Assembly (NCBI RefSeq): GCF_965216485.1
Contig: NZ_OZ244162.1
Span: 1,674,001 to 1,738,000 of the forward strand
DNA from: Algiphilus sp965216485
Lineage (GTDB): Bacteria; Pseudomonadota; Gammaproteobacteria; Nevskiales; Nevskiaceae
Direction: 5' to 3'
DNA length: 64,000 bases
Within the stretch, counting starts at the first letter, position 1, and each line of letters starts with the position of its first letter. Shown here piece by piece: positions 41,916 to 51,442 of the stretch. Under the pieces are notes generated by a model. It had not been told where the DNA came from, made no database searches, and saw only the letters and a program-made list of their open reading frames with translations. The position numbers and the translations under genes are program-made.

Positions 41916-44075
41916 ATGCAAGGTCGGTCAAAGACTCCCTTCTACTGGGCAGCCGCGTGTCTGCTCACGATGCTGTGGACGCCTTTCGCCGCCGGTGCCA
42001 CCACATGGGTGAACAACTACGGCCAGGTGGGGCTCGGGCAGACACCGACCGCCCGCTCCATGGGCGAAGGCGCGCTGGATTTCGGCTTCGCGAAGTTCGA
42101 CCCTTATCGCGCTTACACCCTGCATGCCCAGCCCTTGCCGTGGCTGCAGGGCACCTTCCGTTTTACGGACGTACGCAATCGCCAGTTTGCATCCAGTACC
42201 ACGGGCGAGACCTTTACCGACAAGGGCTTCGATCTGCAGTTGCGGCTATGGCAGGAGAGTGACCTGTGGCCGCAGGTCGCGTTAGGGCTGATGGATTTTG
42301 CGGGTACGGGCTTGTTCTCGTCGGAGTACCTTGTCGCCAGCAAACGCTATTACGACTTTGACTTCCACCTGGGTGTTGGCTGGGGACGCCTGGGCAGCAG
42401 TGAGGATTTCAGTAACCCCGCGGGAATCGTGTTTGACCGCTTTGACGAACGTCCCCGCGGATTTCAAGGCGGCATCGAGAACACCGGCCAGCTCGAAGCG
42501 GAAACCTGGTTTCGCGGCGACATGGCCGTCTTCGGCGGAGTGGTCTGGACCCCCAATCGCGGACCGTTGTCCCTGTACGCGGAGTTGGAGGGCAATGACT
42601 ACCAGTCCGAGCAGAGCGGCAGCCGCTTCAATCTACCGGCGGACAGTCGGGTCAATGTCGGTGCAAATCTGCGCGTCTTGGGTGCACTTGACCTTGGTGT
42701 GAGTTTTCAGCGGGGACGCGAACTGGTGCTGAGCGCCCATACGCATGGGCAATTCGATCAGGAGCCGGAGCGGCCCAATGGGCTCGGGGCGGGGCCCTTT
42801 CCGGTGCGCGCCTACAGTTCGGCGCAGCTCCGGCCCACCTCCAAGCGGATTGACCCCGCGGCTGTGCGCCGCATCACGCGCGAACTCAGCCTACAGGGCA
42901 TTTACGTACACGCCATGGATGACGAGGGAGGGCGCCGCCGTCTGACGATCTGGTTTGGCCAGTCCCTCAGCGACAGCCTAGCGCCGGCCGCCGGGCGCAT
43001 TGCCCGTACCGTGATCCGATACACCGGTCGTGCCTATGAGGAGTACGCGCTGGTTGACCTCACTGGCGGCATGGAGTCCGCGCGTTTTGTCTTTCCACGC
43101 GCCGCTTTTCATCATGCCATCGCTGGCGACGCCTCCATCGAGGAGTTTCTGTCCTACCTCTACATCGAGCAGCCCCGGCGCAAGGGCTATTCGGACGCGG
43201 CTTTCAACCGATTGCTCGCCTATCCCGCCTTTACGTACAACTTCTCACCACAGGTGCGCACCAATCTTGGCGGTCCGGACCAGTTTGCGGTCGGCCAGGT
43301 GCTGGCGCGCGTGGCTGGCACCTTGCAGGTGAGCAAAGGCTGGAGCTTCACCGGAGCGGCCGCTTTGAATGTGGTGGAAAACATCGGTAACCGCTTGGGG
43401 ACGCAGTTCCCCTCCGGCCTGCCGCGTGTACGCAGCGACATCGGTCTCTACCAACGCGAAGGCAAGGACTACTACCTGGCGCAGCTGGAAACGAACTACC
43501 TTTTTCCGATCGCCTCCGATCTCTACGGACGGGTATCGGCGGGTATCTTTGAGGAAATGTACGGTGGCCTCGCTACCGAGGTGCTCTATCGCCCCACCGG
43601 TGCGCGTTGGGCCGTGGGCGCCGACGTGAACCGCGTCCGGCAACGGGATTTCGACCAGCGCTTCAGTTTCCGCGACTACGAAGTTACTACGGGGCATCTA
43701 ACCTACTATCACGATCTCCCCTGGTACAACGTGCGCGCGGTCGTCAGTGCGGGGCAGTACCTTGCCGGAGATCGCGGCATGACCTTTGATTTCTCTCGTG
43801 GATTCCGCAGCGGCGCCCGCTTTGGTGTATTCGCCACCTTCACCAATGTGTCTTCTCAGCAATTTGGCGAAGGCTCCTTCGACAAGGGCTTTTACATCAC
43901 CATACCGCTGGATTTCTTCAGCCCACGAACAGCCAAGGGCGCCACTACCTTTGCCTTCCGCCCGTTGGTGCGCGACGGTGGCCAGAAGGTGAGTGCGGGT
44001 CGCGCTTTGTACGACACCCTGCAGTTCTCGCATACGCGTACGCTGCGCAACAACCCGGAGGCCTGGACGCAATGA
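41916..44075 (+). CDS. YjbH/GfcD-family outer-membrane protein
   Basis: 719 residues. Signal peptide (FYWAAACLLTMLWTPFAAGA) and then a long beta-strand-rich protein typical of YjbH/GfcD outer-membrane beta-barrels: WVNNYGQVGLGQTPTARSMGEG, DPYRAYTLHAQPLPWLQGTFRFTDVR, EGKDYYLAQLETNYLFPI and a C-terminal barrel-like alternation. Thought to take part in export or modification of exopolysaccharide. It overlaps the following lipoprotein gene by ATGA. Confidence 0.85.
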   Translation: MQGRSKTPFYWAAACLLTMLWTPFAAGATTWVNNYGQVGLGQTPTARSMGEGALDFGFAKFDPYRAYTLHAQPLPWLQGTFRFTDVRNRQFASSTTGETFTDKGFDLQLRLWQESDLWPQVALGLMDFAGTGLFSSEYLVASKRYYDFDFHLGVGWGRLGSSEDFSNPAGIVFDRFDERPRGFQGGIENTGQLEAETWFRGDMAVFGGVVWTPNRGPLSLYAELEGNDYQSEQSGSRFNLPADSRVNVGANLRVLGALDLGVSFQRGRELVLSAHTHGQFDQEPERPNGLGAGPFPVRAYSSAQLRPTSKRIDPAAVRRITRELSLQGIYVHAMDDEGGRRRLTIWFGQSLSDSLAPAAGRIARTVIRYTGRAYEEYALVDLTGGMESARFVFPRAAFHHAIAGDASIEEFLSYLYIEQPRRKGYSDAAFNRLLAYPAFTYNFSPQVRTNLGGPDQFAVGQVLARVAGTLQVSKGWSFTGAAALNVVENIGNRLGTQFPSGLPRVRSDIGLYQREGKDYYLAQLETNYLFPIASDLYGRVSAGIFEEMYGGLATEVLYRPTGARWAVGADVNRVRQRDFDQRFSFRDYEVTTGHLTYYHDLPWYNVRAVVSAGQYLAGDRGMTFDFSRGFRSGARFGVFATFTNVSSQQFGEGSFDKGFYITIPLDFFSPRTAKGATTFAFRPLVRDGGQKVSAGRALYDTLQFSHTRTLRNNPEAWTQ

Positions 44076-44782
44076 CGCCTACGCCACTTGGCCTCCGAAT
44101 ACTGCTCGCCGCACTCACGCTCAGCGTGTTGACGGGATGCGAAGCCATCAATCGCTCCGCAGCGGCGCTGGGTGTGACCGAGTCCGGGCAGGTGGAGTAT
44201 GTGAAACCGCTGTCGGTGCGGCGTCTGCCCTTTCCGTACGGCCAGATCAGCGTGCGCATTGATGGCGGGCCACCGGGTCGCATGATGCTGGCGCAGGAGG
44301 AAGGGGGCACCCAGCAATGGCTGGCCGCGGACGGCAAGGCGATCTGGCTGCAGGGTGGGTGGCGCGTTGTAGCCACTCGCGGCCTTACGGATGATGTTGT
44401 CGCCTACCAACGATTGACACCGCTGCCCAACCTCGAGGCGCTGGCGCAAGGCCGGGTGCTGGGGTCGGATTATTCCGCCTATGCACGCGGCGATGACCAT
44501 GAACTCGGCCAAATCCTCGTGTCTCGCTTTGTAGCAGTCGGAAGTCCCGTCGCGGTTGAGCAATCCGGCCGCGTGCGCTCGTTACAGCGAATGGAAGAGC
44601 GCGTATACCATAGAGCGAGCGGCCGGGAGCACACCAATGTGCTGTGGTTCGACCGCGCTACGAACCGGGTCGCGCGCCTGGAGCAGCGTCTACCAGGGAC
44701 CCCACACCGTATTGACATCGTGTGGCTCTATGCCGCCGAAACCAACCAGACGCCAACGAAGAATCAGGAACTGACCGAGTGA
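44072..44782 (+). CDS. GfcB/YjbF-family EPS lipoprotein
   Basis: 236 residues. The lipobox LSVLTGCEA places an acylated Cys after about 23 residues. Mature part begins INRSAAALGVTESGQVEYV and contains ARLEQRLPGTPHRIDIVWLYA, matching group 4 capsule lipoproteins of the GfcB/YjbF type. Its stop overlaps the GTG start of wzc, so lipoprotein and copolymerase are translationally coupled. In Escherichia the corresponding gene precedes gfcC; here it follows the YjbH-like gene. Confidence 0.85.
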   Translation: MTPTPLGLRILLAALTLSVLTGCEAINRSAAALGVTESGQVEYVKPLSVRRLPFPYGQISVRIDGGPPGRMMLAQEEGGTQQWLAADGKAIWLQGGWRVVATRGLTDDVVAYQRLTPLPNLEALAQGRVLGSDYSAYARGDDHELGQILVSRFVAVGSPVAVEQSGRVRSLQRMEERVYHRASGREHTNVLWFDRATNRVARLEQRLPGTPHRIDIVWLYAAETNQTPTKNQELTE

Positions 44783-47055
44783 ATCAGTATCAGGACCAGC
44801 CAGGGTCAATGAACGCCCCCTCGTCTTTCTATCAGGGCGATGACGACGAGATCGATCTGCGGCAGCTTTTCGCCGCGCTGTCCGAAGGGCGGCTGATCAT
44901 CATTGGCTGCATCATCGGCGCGTTGCTGCTGGCGGCGTTGTACGTGTGGACGGCGCAGCGGGAATATCAATCCAGTGCACTGGTACAGGTGGAATTGCAG
45001 AATCAAAGCCCCTTGGATTCTGCGCTGGGCGAACTGAGCGGAGCGCTAGGCGGACAGGAAACGCCTGTTTCTGCTGAGGTGGAAATCATCAAGAGCCGCA
45101 TGGTAATCGGGAAAGTGGTTGACAGCCTTCGCGAATTCATTGTGGCGGAACCTCGTTACTTCCCATACATCGGTAGAGCGTGGGCGCGCACCTTCGGTGA
45201 TGGCAATCTGGAGGGCGCTGTACTGGGGCTGCGTCAGTTTGCTTGGGACGAAGAACGAATCGAAGTCACGAACCTGGAAGTCGGAAATCTGCTTCTAGGC
45301 AAGGAGATGATTCTCACCAAGCTGGGCAATGAGCGATTCCGACTCGTTGGACCTGAGGGTACCTTGTTGATTAAAGAAGGCGCAGTCGGGGAGTTGATTC
45401 AACGCACGACGCCCAAAGGCCCGATCGTCATCTTCGTGCAGGAAATTATCGGTATGCCCGGAACGGAATTCCGGGTAGTTCGCCGTAGCCGTAACCGAGT
45501 AATCGGTGGTCTGCAGCAACAGATTTCGGTGTCGGAGCGTGGCCGGGATAGCGGAATCTTGTATGTCACCTCTCCCGGAAATACACCAGAACAAGCGGCA
45601 GAGCGCGTCAATCGCTTGGTCCAAGCCTATCAGCGGCAAAACGTGGAACGGAAGTCCCAGGAGGCCCAGCAGACGCTGGATTTTCTGAACGAGCAGCTCC
45701 CCAAGGTCAAGCAGGAGCTTGAGACTGCCGAAGCCCGCCTGAACGAGTATCGACTGCGTGAGGGCTCTGCCGACCTGACCAAGGAAACCGAGCTGGTGCT
45801 GGAGCGCAGCGTGAGCCTGGAGCAGCAGCGCACCGAATTGGAGCAACGCCGCCAAGAGGCTCTGCGCCGTTACACCCCGGATCACCCTGTGCTCAAGACC
45901 ATAGACGCGCAGCTGGCGGAAACGAAAAAGGAAATGGACACCCTGCGGGGTGAGGTCAACCGGCTGCCAGAAACGCAGCAGGAGCTGCTCCGCCTGCGTC
46001 GCAATGTGGAAGTTAACACCGAGCTGTACACCTCGCTCCTGAACTCCGCGCAGGAGCTGCAGATCACGCGTGCCGGCACCATCGGCAATGTCCGCATCAT
46101 TGACTTAGGGGTCCAGCCCGAGGAAGCCGCAACACCCCGCACCGGTTTGGTGCTTGCCCTTGGTCTGGTCTTGGGCGGCATGCTGGGGGTGATGGCTGTC
46201 TTCATCCGCCGAGCGTTGCGCGAGGGCGTCAGCAACCCTTCCGAAGTTGAACAGAAGATCGGCCTTGCCACCTACGCCGCCATTCCCTACAGCGAGGAAG
46301 AACGCAAACTCGATCGCGCGCGCCGACGCCGCGCACGCAAACGGGGCGAGACAGCCGGGCTTCTGGTGCATGAAGCGCCGCAGTCTGTCACCGCAGAGGC
46401 ACTGCGCAGCCTGCGCACCTCCCTGCACTTCGCCTTGCTGGATGCACCCAGCCGTATTCTTGCCATTACAGGCCCGAGCCCAGGCCTAGGCAAGTCCTTC
46501 CTGTCCATGAACTTCGGCGCGGTGTTGGCTGAGGCCGGCAGTCGCGTGGTGGTGGTGGATGCGGACCTTCGCCGTGGGCACATCCACGAGCGTGTGGGCT
46601 TGAGCCGCAAGCCAGGGCTATCCGATTACATTGCCAATGACGCCCCCGCCGGGGACGTAGTACGGCAGGTACAGGGCAAGGAAAACCTCTTTCTGATTTC
46701 CGCAGGCACAGTCGCACCGAATCCAGCCGAACTATTGCTCAACGAGCGCTTCGGGCAACTGCTGATGCAGTTGGGGGAAAACTTCGATTACGTAATCGTG
46801 GATACCCCGCCCATCCTCGCAGTTACGGATGCGGCCATCGTGGGGCGTCTCGCAGGCGCTACCCTGATGGTGTTGAAGGAAGGCGAGCACCCGATGGATA
46901 TGATTGCGGACGCCTACAACCGCCTTCGCCAGGGCGGTGTGACCGTGCGCGGTACGGTCTTCAATCAGATGGGCGTCAGTGCAGGCCGCTATGGCCGCCA
47001 AGGCCGCTACGGCTACCGCTACGGCTACACCTATCAATATTCCTCACAAACCTGA
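44779..47055 (+). CDS. wzc: Polysaccharide copolymerase / BY-kinase Wzc
   Basis: Controls chain length and export of Wzy-made polymer by a tyrosine kinase cycle. 758 residues from GTG 44779 (ATG 44809 is an alternative): Wzz domain with first membrane helix (LIIIGCIIGALLLAALYVW), a long periplasmic coiled coil, second helix near TGLVLALGLVLGGMLGVMAVF, and a cytoplasmic kinase with Walker A GPSPGLGKSF (about 565-574), A' VVDADLRRGHIHERVG and B VIVDTPPILAVTDA. The C-terminus holds a tyrosine cluster (YGRQGRYGYRYGYTYQY), the site of autophosphorylation. No partner phosphatase (Wzb) is seen. Confidence 0.93.
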   Translation: MNQYQDQPGSMNAPSSFYQGDDDEIDLRQLFAALSEGRLIIIGCIIGALLLAALYVWTAQREYQSSALVQVELQNQSPLDSALGELSGALGGQETPVSAEVEIIKSRMVIGKVVDSLREFIVAEPRYFPYIGRAWARTFGDGNLEGAVLGLRQFAWDEERIEVTNLEVGNLLLGKEMILTKLGNERFRLVGPEGTLLIKEGAVGELIQRTTPKGPIVIFVQEIIGMPGTEFRVVRRSRNRVIGGLQQQISVSERGRDSGILYVTSPGNTPEQAAERVNRLVQAYQRQNVERKSQEAQQTLDFLNEQLPKVKQELETAEARLNEYRLREGSADLTKETELVLERSVSLEQQRTELEQRRQEALRRYTPDHPVLKTIDAQLAETKKEMDTLRGEVNRLPETQQELLRLRRNVEVNTELYTSLLNSAQELQITRAGTIGNVRIIDLGVQPEEAATPRTGLVLALGLVLGGMLGVMAVFIRRALREGVSNPSEVEQKIGLATYAAIPYSEEERKLDRARRRRARKRGETAGLLVHEAPQSVTAEALRSLRTSLHFALLDAPSRILAITGPSPGLGKSFLSMNFGAVLAEAGSRVVVVDADLRRGHIHERVGLSRKPGLSDYIANDAPAGDVVRQVQGKENLFLISAGTVAPNPAELLLNERFGQLLMQLGENFDYVIVDTPPILAVTDAAIVGRLAGATLMVLKEGEHPMDMIADAYNRLRQGGVTVRGTVFNQMGVSAGRYGRQGRYGYRYGYTYQYSSQT

Positions 47056-47057
47056 GC

Positions 47058-48233
47058 ATGACCATGCTATTTCGGGGGCATCACAGCATGAAATGGACCA
47101 CTGCACGAGCGGCATTTCAAGGTGCGTTGGCACTGCTTCTGAGCGGTTGCACCATTCTTCCGGGCCTGAATGTCGATCCAAGCTCGGATGCCGATAAGCG
47201 CCAGGCCAGCCTGCCGTACACGCTGCTTCAGATTACGCCATCGGTAATCGCGGAACTCGAAGAGCGAGCCGCGGAACGCTCGCGCCTGCCGCTGGAAGGC
47301 GGCCTGCAGCCGGTCGAGCAGGTTCGGGATCAGGGCTACAACTACCGCGTAGGCGCAGGTGATGTGCTCAATGTGGTCGTGTGGGAACACCCGGAGCTCA
47401 CCAACCCAGGTAACGAACTGCGCGACACCCAGAGCGCCGGGCGCCTGGTTGGGCCGGACGGAGAGATGTTCTATCCCTATGTCGGTAACTTCAAAGCCGC
47501 GGGCATGACGCTGGCAGAAATCCGCGACTACATTGCCGAGAATCTACAAAAGGTCATCCGCACCCCCCAGGTGGATGTCCGCGTGCTCGAATACCGGAGC
47601 CAGCGTGTGTTCGTGACGGGCGAGGTCGCCCAACCCGGCGTGTCCGTGATCGACGACACCCCGCGTGGCGTGCTCGACCTTATCAATGAGCACGGCGGGC
47701 TCACTGAAATGGCCAGCCGCCGTATTGCCGTGCTTTCCCGCGATGACCAATCCCATCTGGTGAACCTGCACGCCCTCCACGCGCGCGGCAACACCCGATT
47801 CAACGTTGCACTGGAAGCGGGCGATGTCCTCCATATTCCCGACAATTCCGCGGACAAGGTCTTCGTACTGGGGGAGGTCGGCGAGCAGGGCTCCGTGCCC
47901 ATCGCTCGTAACTACATGTCCCTGACCGAAGCCATCGCGGGTGCCCAGGGGATGGATACCCTGTCTGCGGATGATGCTTCCGTCTTCGTATTCCGCAGCG
48001 GTGTTCAGCCAGGTATCAGCCGCCTGTGCGATTGTGAGCCTGAGGAAGCTTTGGTCTTCGGCCTGGACCTCAGCAGGGCGGATGGCATCCTTCTTGCTGA
48101 GAGGTTTGAACTGCAACCGCGCGACGTTGTGTATGTCTCATCAACCGACTTCGCGCGCTACAACCGAATCGTGAGTCAAATCCTGCCCACCGTATCCACC
48201 TTATTCCAACTGGATAGATTGATCACGGATTAA
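47058..48233 (+). CDS. wza: Outer-membrane polysaccharide export lipoprotein Wza
   Basis: 391 residues; forms the octameric exit channel of Wzx/Wzy EPS. Lipobox ALLLSGC after about 35 residues (ATG at 47058, 47064 or 47088 possible). Poly_export domain with YRVGAGDVLNVVVWEHPELTNPG, GPDGEMFYPYVGNFKAAGMTL and SLBB repeats (RVFVTGEVAQPGV, VFVLGEVGEQGSVPI). It is directly downstream of wzc, the usual pairing. Confidence 0.93.
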   Translation: MTMLFRGHHSMKWTTARAAFQGALALLLSGCTILPGLNVDPSSDADKRQASLPYTLLQITPSVIAELEERAAERSRLPLEGGLQPVEQVRDQGYNYRVGAGDVLNVVVWEHPELTNPGNELRDTQSAGRLVGPDGEMFYPYVGNFKAAGMTLAEIRDYIAENLQKVIRTPQVDVRVLEYRSQRVFVTGEVAQPGVSVIDDTPRGVLDLINEHGGLTEMASRRIAVLSRDDQSHLVNLHALHARGNTRFNVALEAGDVLHIPDNSADKVFVLGEVGEQGSVPIARNYMSLTEAIAGAQGMDTLSADDASVFVFRSGVQPGISRLCDCEPEEALVFGLDLSRADGILLAERFELQPRDVVYVSSTDFARYNRIVSQILPTVSTLFQLDRLITD

Positions 48234-48384
48234 TGTTGAATGGGGATTCATGTAATTGCGGACGAGTGGCATGCTGCGAGAGATGGACAGCGTTGCAATA
48301 AAAACGGCAAATGCCGTTGCAAAAGCGCCATGGTGCAGTGCATCATAATGAAAGGCGGGTAATCCCGGAGCCGGGGGTGGGAGC
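48234..48384. promoter_or_regulatory. Gap between wza and galE
   Basis: 151 bases, AT-richer than neighbours. It marks a break in the otherwise contiguous EPS export operon and may hold a second promoter; no consensus was assigned. Confidence 0.25.
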
Positions 48385-49434
48385 ATGGCAACGTATTTAG
48401 TGTGTGGCGGCGCGGGATATATCGGTTCCCACATGTGCAAGCGGTTGCACGAAGCGGGACACGAGGTGGTGGTGTGTGACGATTTATCCACCGGCCACGC
48501 CGGCGCCCTGCTGTGGGGTAAGCACGAATTCGGCTCAATCGAAGATGCCAACTTCCTCCGGACGCTGTTCTCCAAATACGCGTTCGATGGGGTACTGCAT
48601 TTCGCTGCGCTTTCGTTAGTCGCAGAATCCATGCGGCATCCGCAGCGTTATTACCAGCACAACGTTGCTGCGACGCTGAATCTTCTGGGCGTGATGCGAG
48701 AGTTCGAGGTGAAGAAGTTCGTCTTCTCATCAACCGCTGCCGTATTCGGTGAACCTCAGTCGCGACTCATCGCAGAGGACCACCCAACCGCTCCGATGAA
48801 CCCCTACGGCCTATCGAAGCTGATGGTGGAGCAAATTCTCCGCGATAGCTGTCGCGCCTACGGCATCCGGGCGGTCTCCTTGCGCTACTTCAACGCCGCT
48901 GGTGCGGACCCCTCCGGACTGATTGGCGAAGCGCACGACCCGGAAACTCATCTCATTCCAAAATTGGTGCGCAAGGCGGCAGGCGAAGATATCGTTGTTG
49001 CCATTAATGGTACGGATTACGCCACGGAAGACGGCACTTGCGTACGTGACTATGTTCACGTCAATGACTTGGCCGATGCGCACCTGCGCGCGCTGGAGCA
49101 TCTGGACTACGCCGTTGGCATGCACACCTTCAATCTAGGCAGCGGCCGCGGCTACAGCGTTCGCGAGGTCGTTGACGCGGTTCGTGAAGTCTCCGGGGAG
49201 CCAATCGACATACCAACCACGAGTCGCCGCCCCGGTGATCCGTCACATCTGGTAGCCAGCGGCAAGCACGCCAAGGCGGTGCTCGGTTGGGCGCCCCGGT
49301 ACACGGCAATGGGCGCCATCATCGAAACCGCCCTCAACTGGCACAGCAGCGCCACTTTCCGGGCCTGGATGGCGGAAAAGGAAGCTGTCGCCACTGCAGG
49401 CGCCAGAGCCGACCAACACTCGGCACAAGGGTGA
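48385..49434 (+). CDS. galE: UDP-glucose 4-epimerase GalE
   Basis: Interconverts UDP-glucose and UDP-galactose (or N-acetyl forms). 349 residues, short-chain dehydrogenase fold with NAD-binding GGAGYIGSHMCKRL at the start, VFSSTAAVFGEP, catalytic YGLSK motif (Y-x3-K) and VRDYVHVNDLADAH. Provides galactose-type nucleotide sugar for the EPS. Its stop overlaps the GTG of the initiating transferase. Confidence 0.93.
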   Translation: MATYLVCGGAGYIGSHMCKRLHEAGHEVVVCDDLSTGHAGALLWGKHEFGSIEDANFLRTLFSKYAFDGVLHFAALSLVAESMRHPQRYYQHNVAATLNLLGVMREFEVKKFVFSSTAAVFGEPQSRLIAEDHPTAPMNPYGLSKLMVEQILRDSCRAYGIRAVSLRYFNAAGADPSGLIGEAHDPETHLIPKLVRKAAGEDIVVAINGTDYATEDGTCVRDYVHVNDLADAHLRALEHLDYAVGMHTFNLGSGRGYSVREVVDAVREVSGEPIDIPTTSRRPGDPSHLVASGKHAKAVLGWAPRYTAMGAIIETALNWHSSATFRAWMAEKEAVATAGARADQHSAQG

Positions 49435-50135
49435 CGATCTTGGACGGAAGCTTTTCACACGCGTTGGAAGAGAGAACCGCAGACAGCACTCAACGTACCG
49501 GTCGATTTGCTCTACAGCAGACACGGCGCTACGCGGTAACGAAACGGGGCATGGATATTGTCGGGGCGTGCGGGATCGCGCTTGTCTTCTCGCCGGTAAT
49601 CCTCACCACGCTTGCCGTAATGGCTTTCCAGAAGGGGTCGATCTTCTTCGGTCACAAGCGTATAGGGAGGGGCGGTAAACCGTTCTATTGTTACAAATTT
49701 CGCACGATGGTGCCTGATGCGGAGGCCGTGCTTCAGCAGCTACTCGATTCGGATGCGGAAGCACGGGCCGAATGGGAACGGGCTTTCAAACTGAGAAACG
49801 ATCCCCGTATTACGCGAATGGGACGGTTCTTGCGCCGAACTAGCCTAGATGAACTTCCGCAACTCTGGAACGTAGTCAGGGGGGATATGAGTTTGGTGGG
49901 GCCGCGCCCTGTCGTTCGTGAGGAATTGATTCGGTACGGCCGCGGCGCACGATTTTACTTGGCTAATCGCCCGGGGCTGACAGGTCTCTGGCAGGTGTCA
50001 GGCCGAAATGACGTGGATTACGGTCGACGAGTGGCAATGGATAGAGCTTACGCGGAAAATGCTGGGATCCTGTTCGATCTAGGAATCATGATACGTACCG
50101 TCATGGTTGTCCTGAAAGTCAAAGGCGCTTATTGA
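49431..50135 (+). CDS. Initiating phosphoglycosyltransferase (WbaP/ExoY-type)
   Basis: Monotopic phosphoglycosyltransferase that transfers a sugar phosphate onto undecaprenyl phosphate, the first step of repeat-unit assembly. 234 residues: membrane re-entrant helix (GMDIVGACGIALVFSPVILTT), HKRIGRGGKPFYCYKFRTM, SLDELPQLWNVVRGDMSLVG, and RPGLTGLWQVSGRNDVDYGRR. The GTG 49431 start overlaps the galE stop. The sugar is inferred to be Gal, Glc or a hexose from galE next door, not from the enzyme itself. Confidence 0.9.
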   Translation: MTILDGSFSHALEERTADSTQRTGRFALQQTRRYAVTKRGMDIVGACGIALVFSPVILTTLAVMAFQKGSIFFGHKRIGRGGKPFYCYKFRTMVPDAEAVLQQLLDSDAEARAEWERAFKLRNDPRITRMGRFLRRTSLDELPQLWNVVRGDMSLVGPRPVVREELIRYGRGARFYLANRPGLTGLWQVSGRNDVDYGRRVAMDRAYAENAGILFDLGIMIRTVMVVLKVKGAY

Positions 50136-50236
50136 GCACTTGGCCTTTGGCTAAAGCAGCGTGAAAAAACGGTTCATCAAGTGCCCACTTGTGGGCGGGA
50201 TAAGGATGTGGGCATAGTATGATGTGAAGCCCCTCC

Positions 50237-51421
50237 CTAGGAATCATCTGCAAAACCCCGCCGCATGGGACAATTCACGCTTCGCTGATGACCTGATGAG
50301 AGCCTGATCCCGATGAAGCAACTGAGCCTTGCGTCTGGGTTTGAAGTGGCATCCAAGCGCACGCGCAAGCGGGTGTTTCTGGAAGAGATGGACCAAGTCG
50401 TGCCCTGGCGGGAGCTGGTGGCGCTGATTGAGCCGCACTACTGGGTAAGGCGTCCACGGGCCGCCCGCCGTTTCCCTGTGAGCTGATGCTGCGGATTCAC
50501 TTCCTGCAGCAGTGGTTTGGTCATTCTGATCCGGCGATGGATGAGGCCCTGCACGATGTGCCCCTGTATCGTGAGTTCATTGGCATTGATCCCGGTGCGG
50601 ATCGGATGCCTGACGAGAGCACCATCCTGCGGTTCCGTCATCTGCTGGAACAGCACGGGCTTGACCCCGCCATGCTGCGGCTGATCAACGAACTCCTCTC
50701 CACGCGGGGGCTGATGCTGAAGGCTGGTACGGCCATCGATGCCACCCTGATCCACGCACCGAGAATAGCAGCGGCAAGCGCGATCCGGAGATGCACCAAA
50801 CCAAGAAGGGCAACCAGTGGTTCTTCGGTATGAAGGCCCATATCGGCGTGGATGCCGACTCTGGGTTGGTGCACTCCGTTGCAGGCACGGCCGCGAACGT
50901 CCATGACCTGACGCCGGTCGACGAGCTGCTGCATGGAGAGGAAGCGCAGGTGCATACCGACGCCGGCTACCAGGGCATCGACAAACGGGAGGAACTGACG
51001 CATCACAAGGTCCAATGGCAGGTCTCCATGCGTCCCGGCAAGCGCCGGGCACTGCCGGAAAGCCCCATGGGCCAGATCATGAGAACGCTGGAAGAGACCA
51101 AGGCCCGCATCCGTGCCAAGGTCGAACATCCGTTCCGAGTGATCAAGCGCCAGTTTGGCTACACCAAGGTGCGCTACCGGGGGCTGGCCAAGAACACTGC
51201 CCAGTTGCAGACCCTGTTTGCCCTTTCCAACCTGTGGATGGTGAGGAGAAGACTCATGGTGATGGGATAGGTGCGTCCGATGAGCGACGAAATCGAGGTT
51301 ATGCAGCGATCCGAAGCCCGAAAGGGCAATGTGCGGTGTCGAATCCCGATCCTCAGACCCGGTTTTCGTCACTTCACGCTTGGCAGCCCGTTTCAGCATG
51401 GGTTTTTCAGATGATCCTTAG
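50237..51421 (+). mobile_element. IS5-family insertion sequence (inactive)
   Basis: About 1.18 kb. Ends read CTAGGAATCATCTGCAAAAC (50237-50256, left) and, on the right, the reverse complement CTAAGGATCATCTGAAAAAC; 19 of 22 positions match over 50237-50258 versus 51400-51421. The interior carries a transposase gene with two frameshifts. A precise target duplication is not evident: CTAG on the left versus TTAG on the right. Confidence 0.85.
50314..51270 (+). pseudogene. IS5-type transposase, two frameshifts
   Basis: Pieces in three reading stretches together make one transposase: MKQLSLASGFEVASKRTRKR (from 50314) to IEPHYW, then LRIHFLQQWFGHSDPAMDEA to AGTAIDATLIHAP, then SGKRDPEMHQTKKGNQWFF to the stop at 51270. 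The first frame is broken near 50440 and the second near 50765, where a few codons are also lost relative to the usual sequence. DDE-type blocks are intact in each piece (ALHDVPLYREFIGID, HTDAGYQGIDKREE, RIRAKVEHPFRVIKRQFGY). The element cannot make a complete transposase by itself. Confidence 0.88.
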
Positions 51422-51442
51422 TCGAAGCATGAGCCGCGTAGT

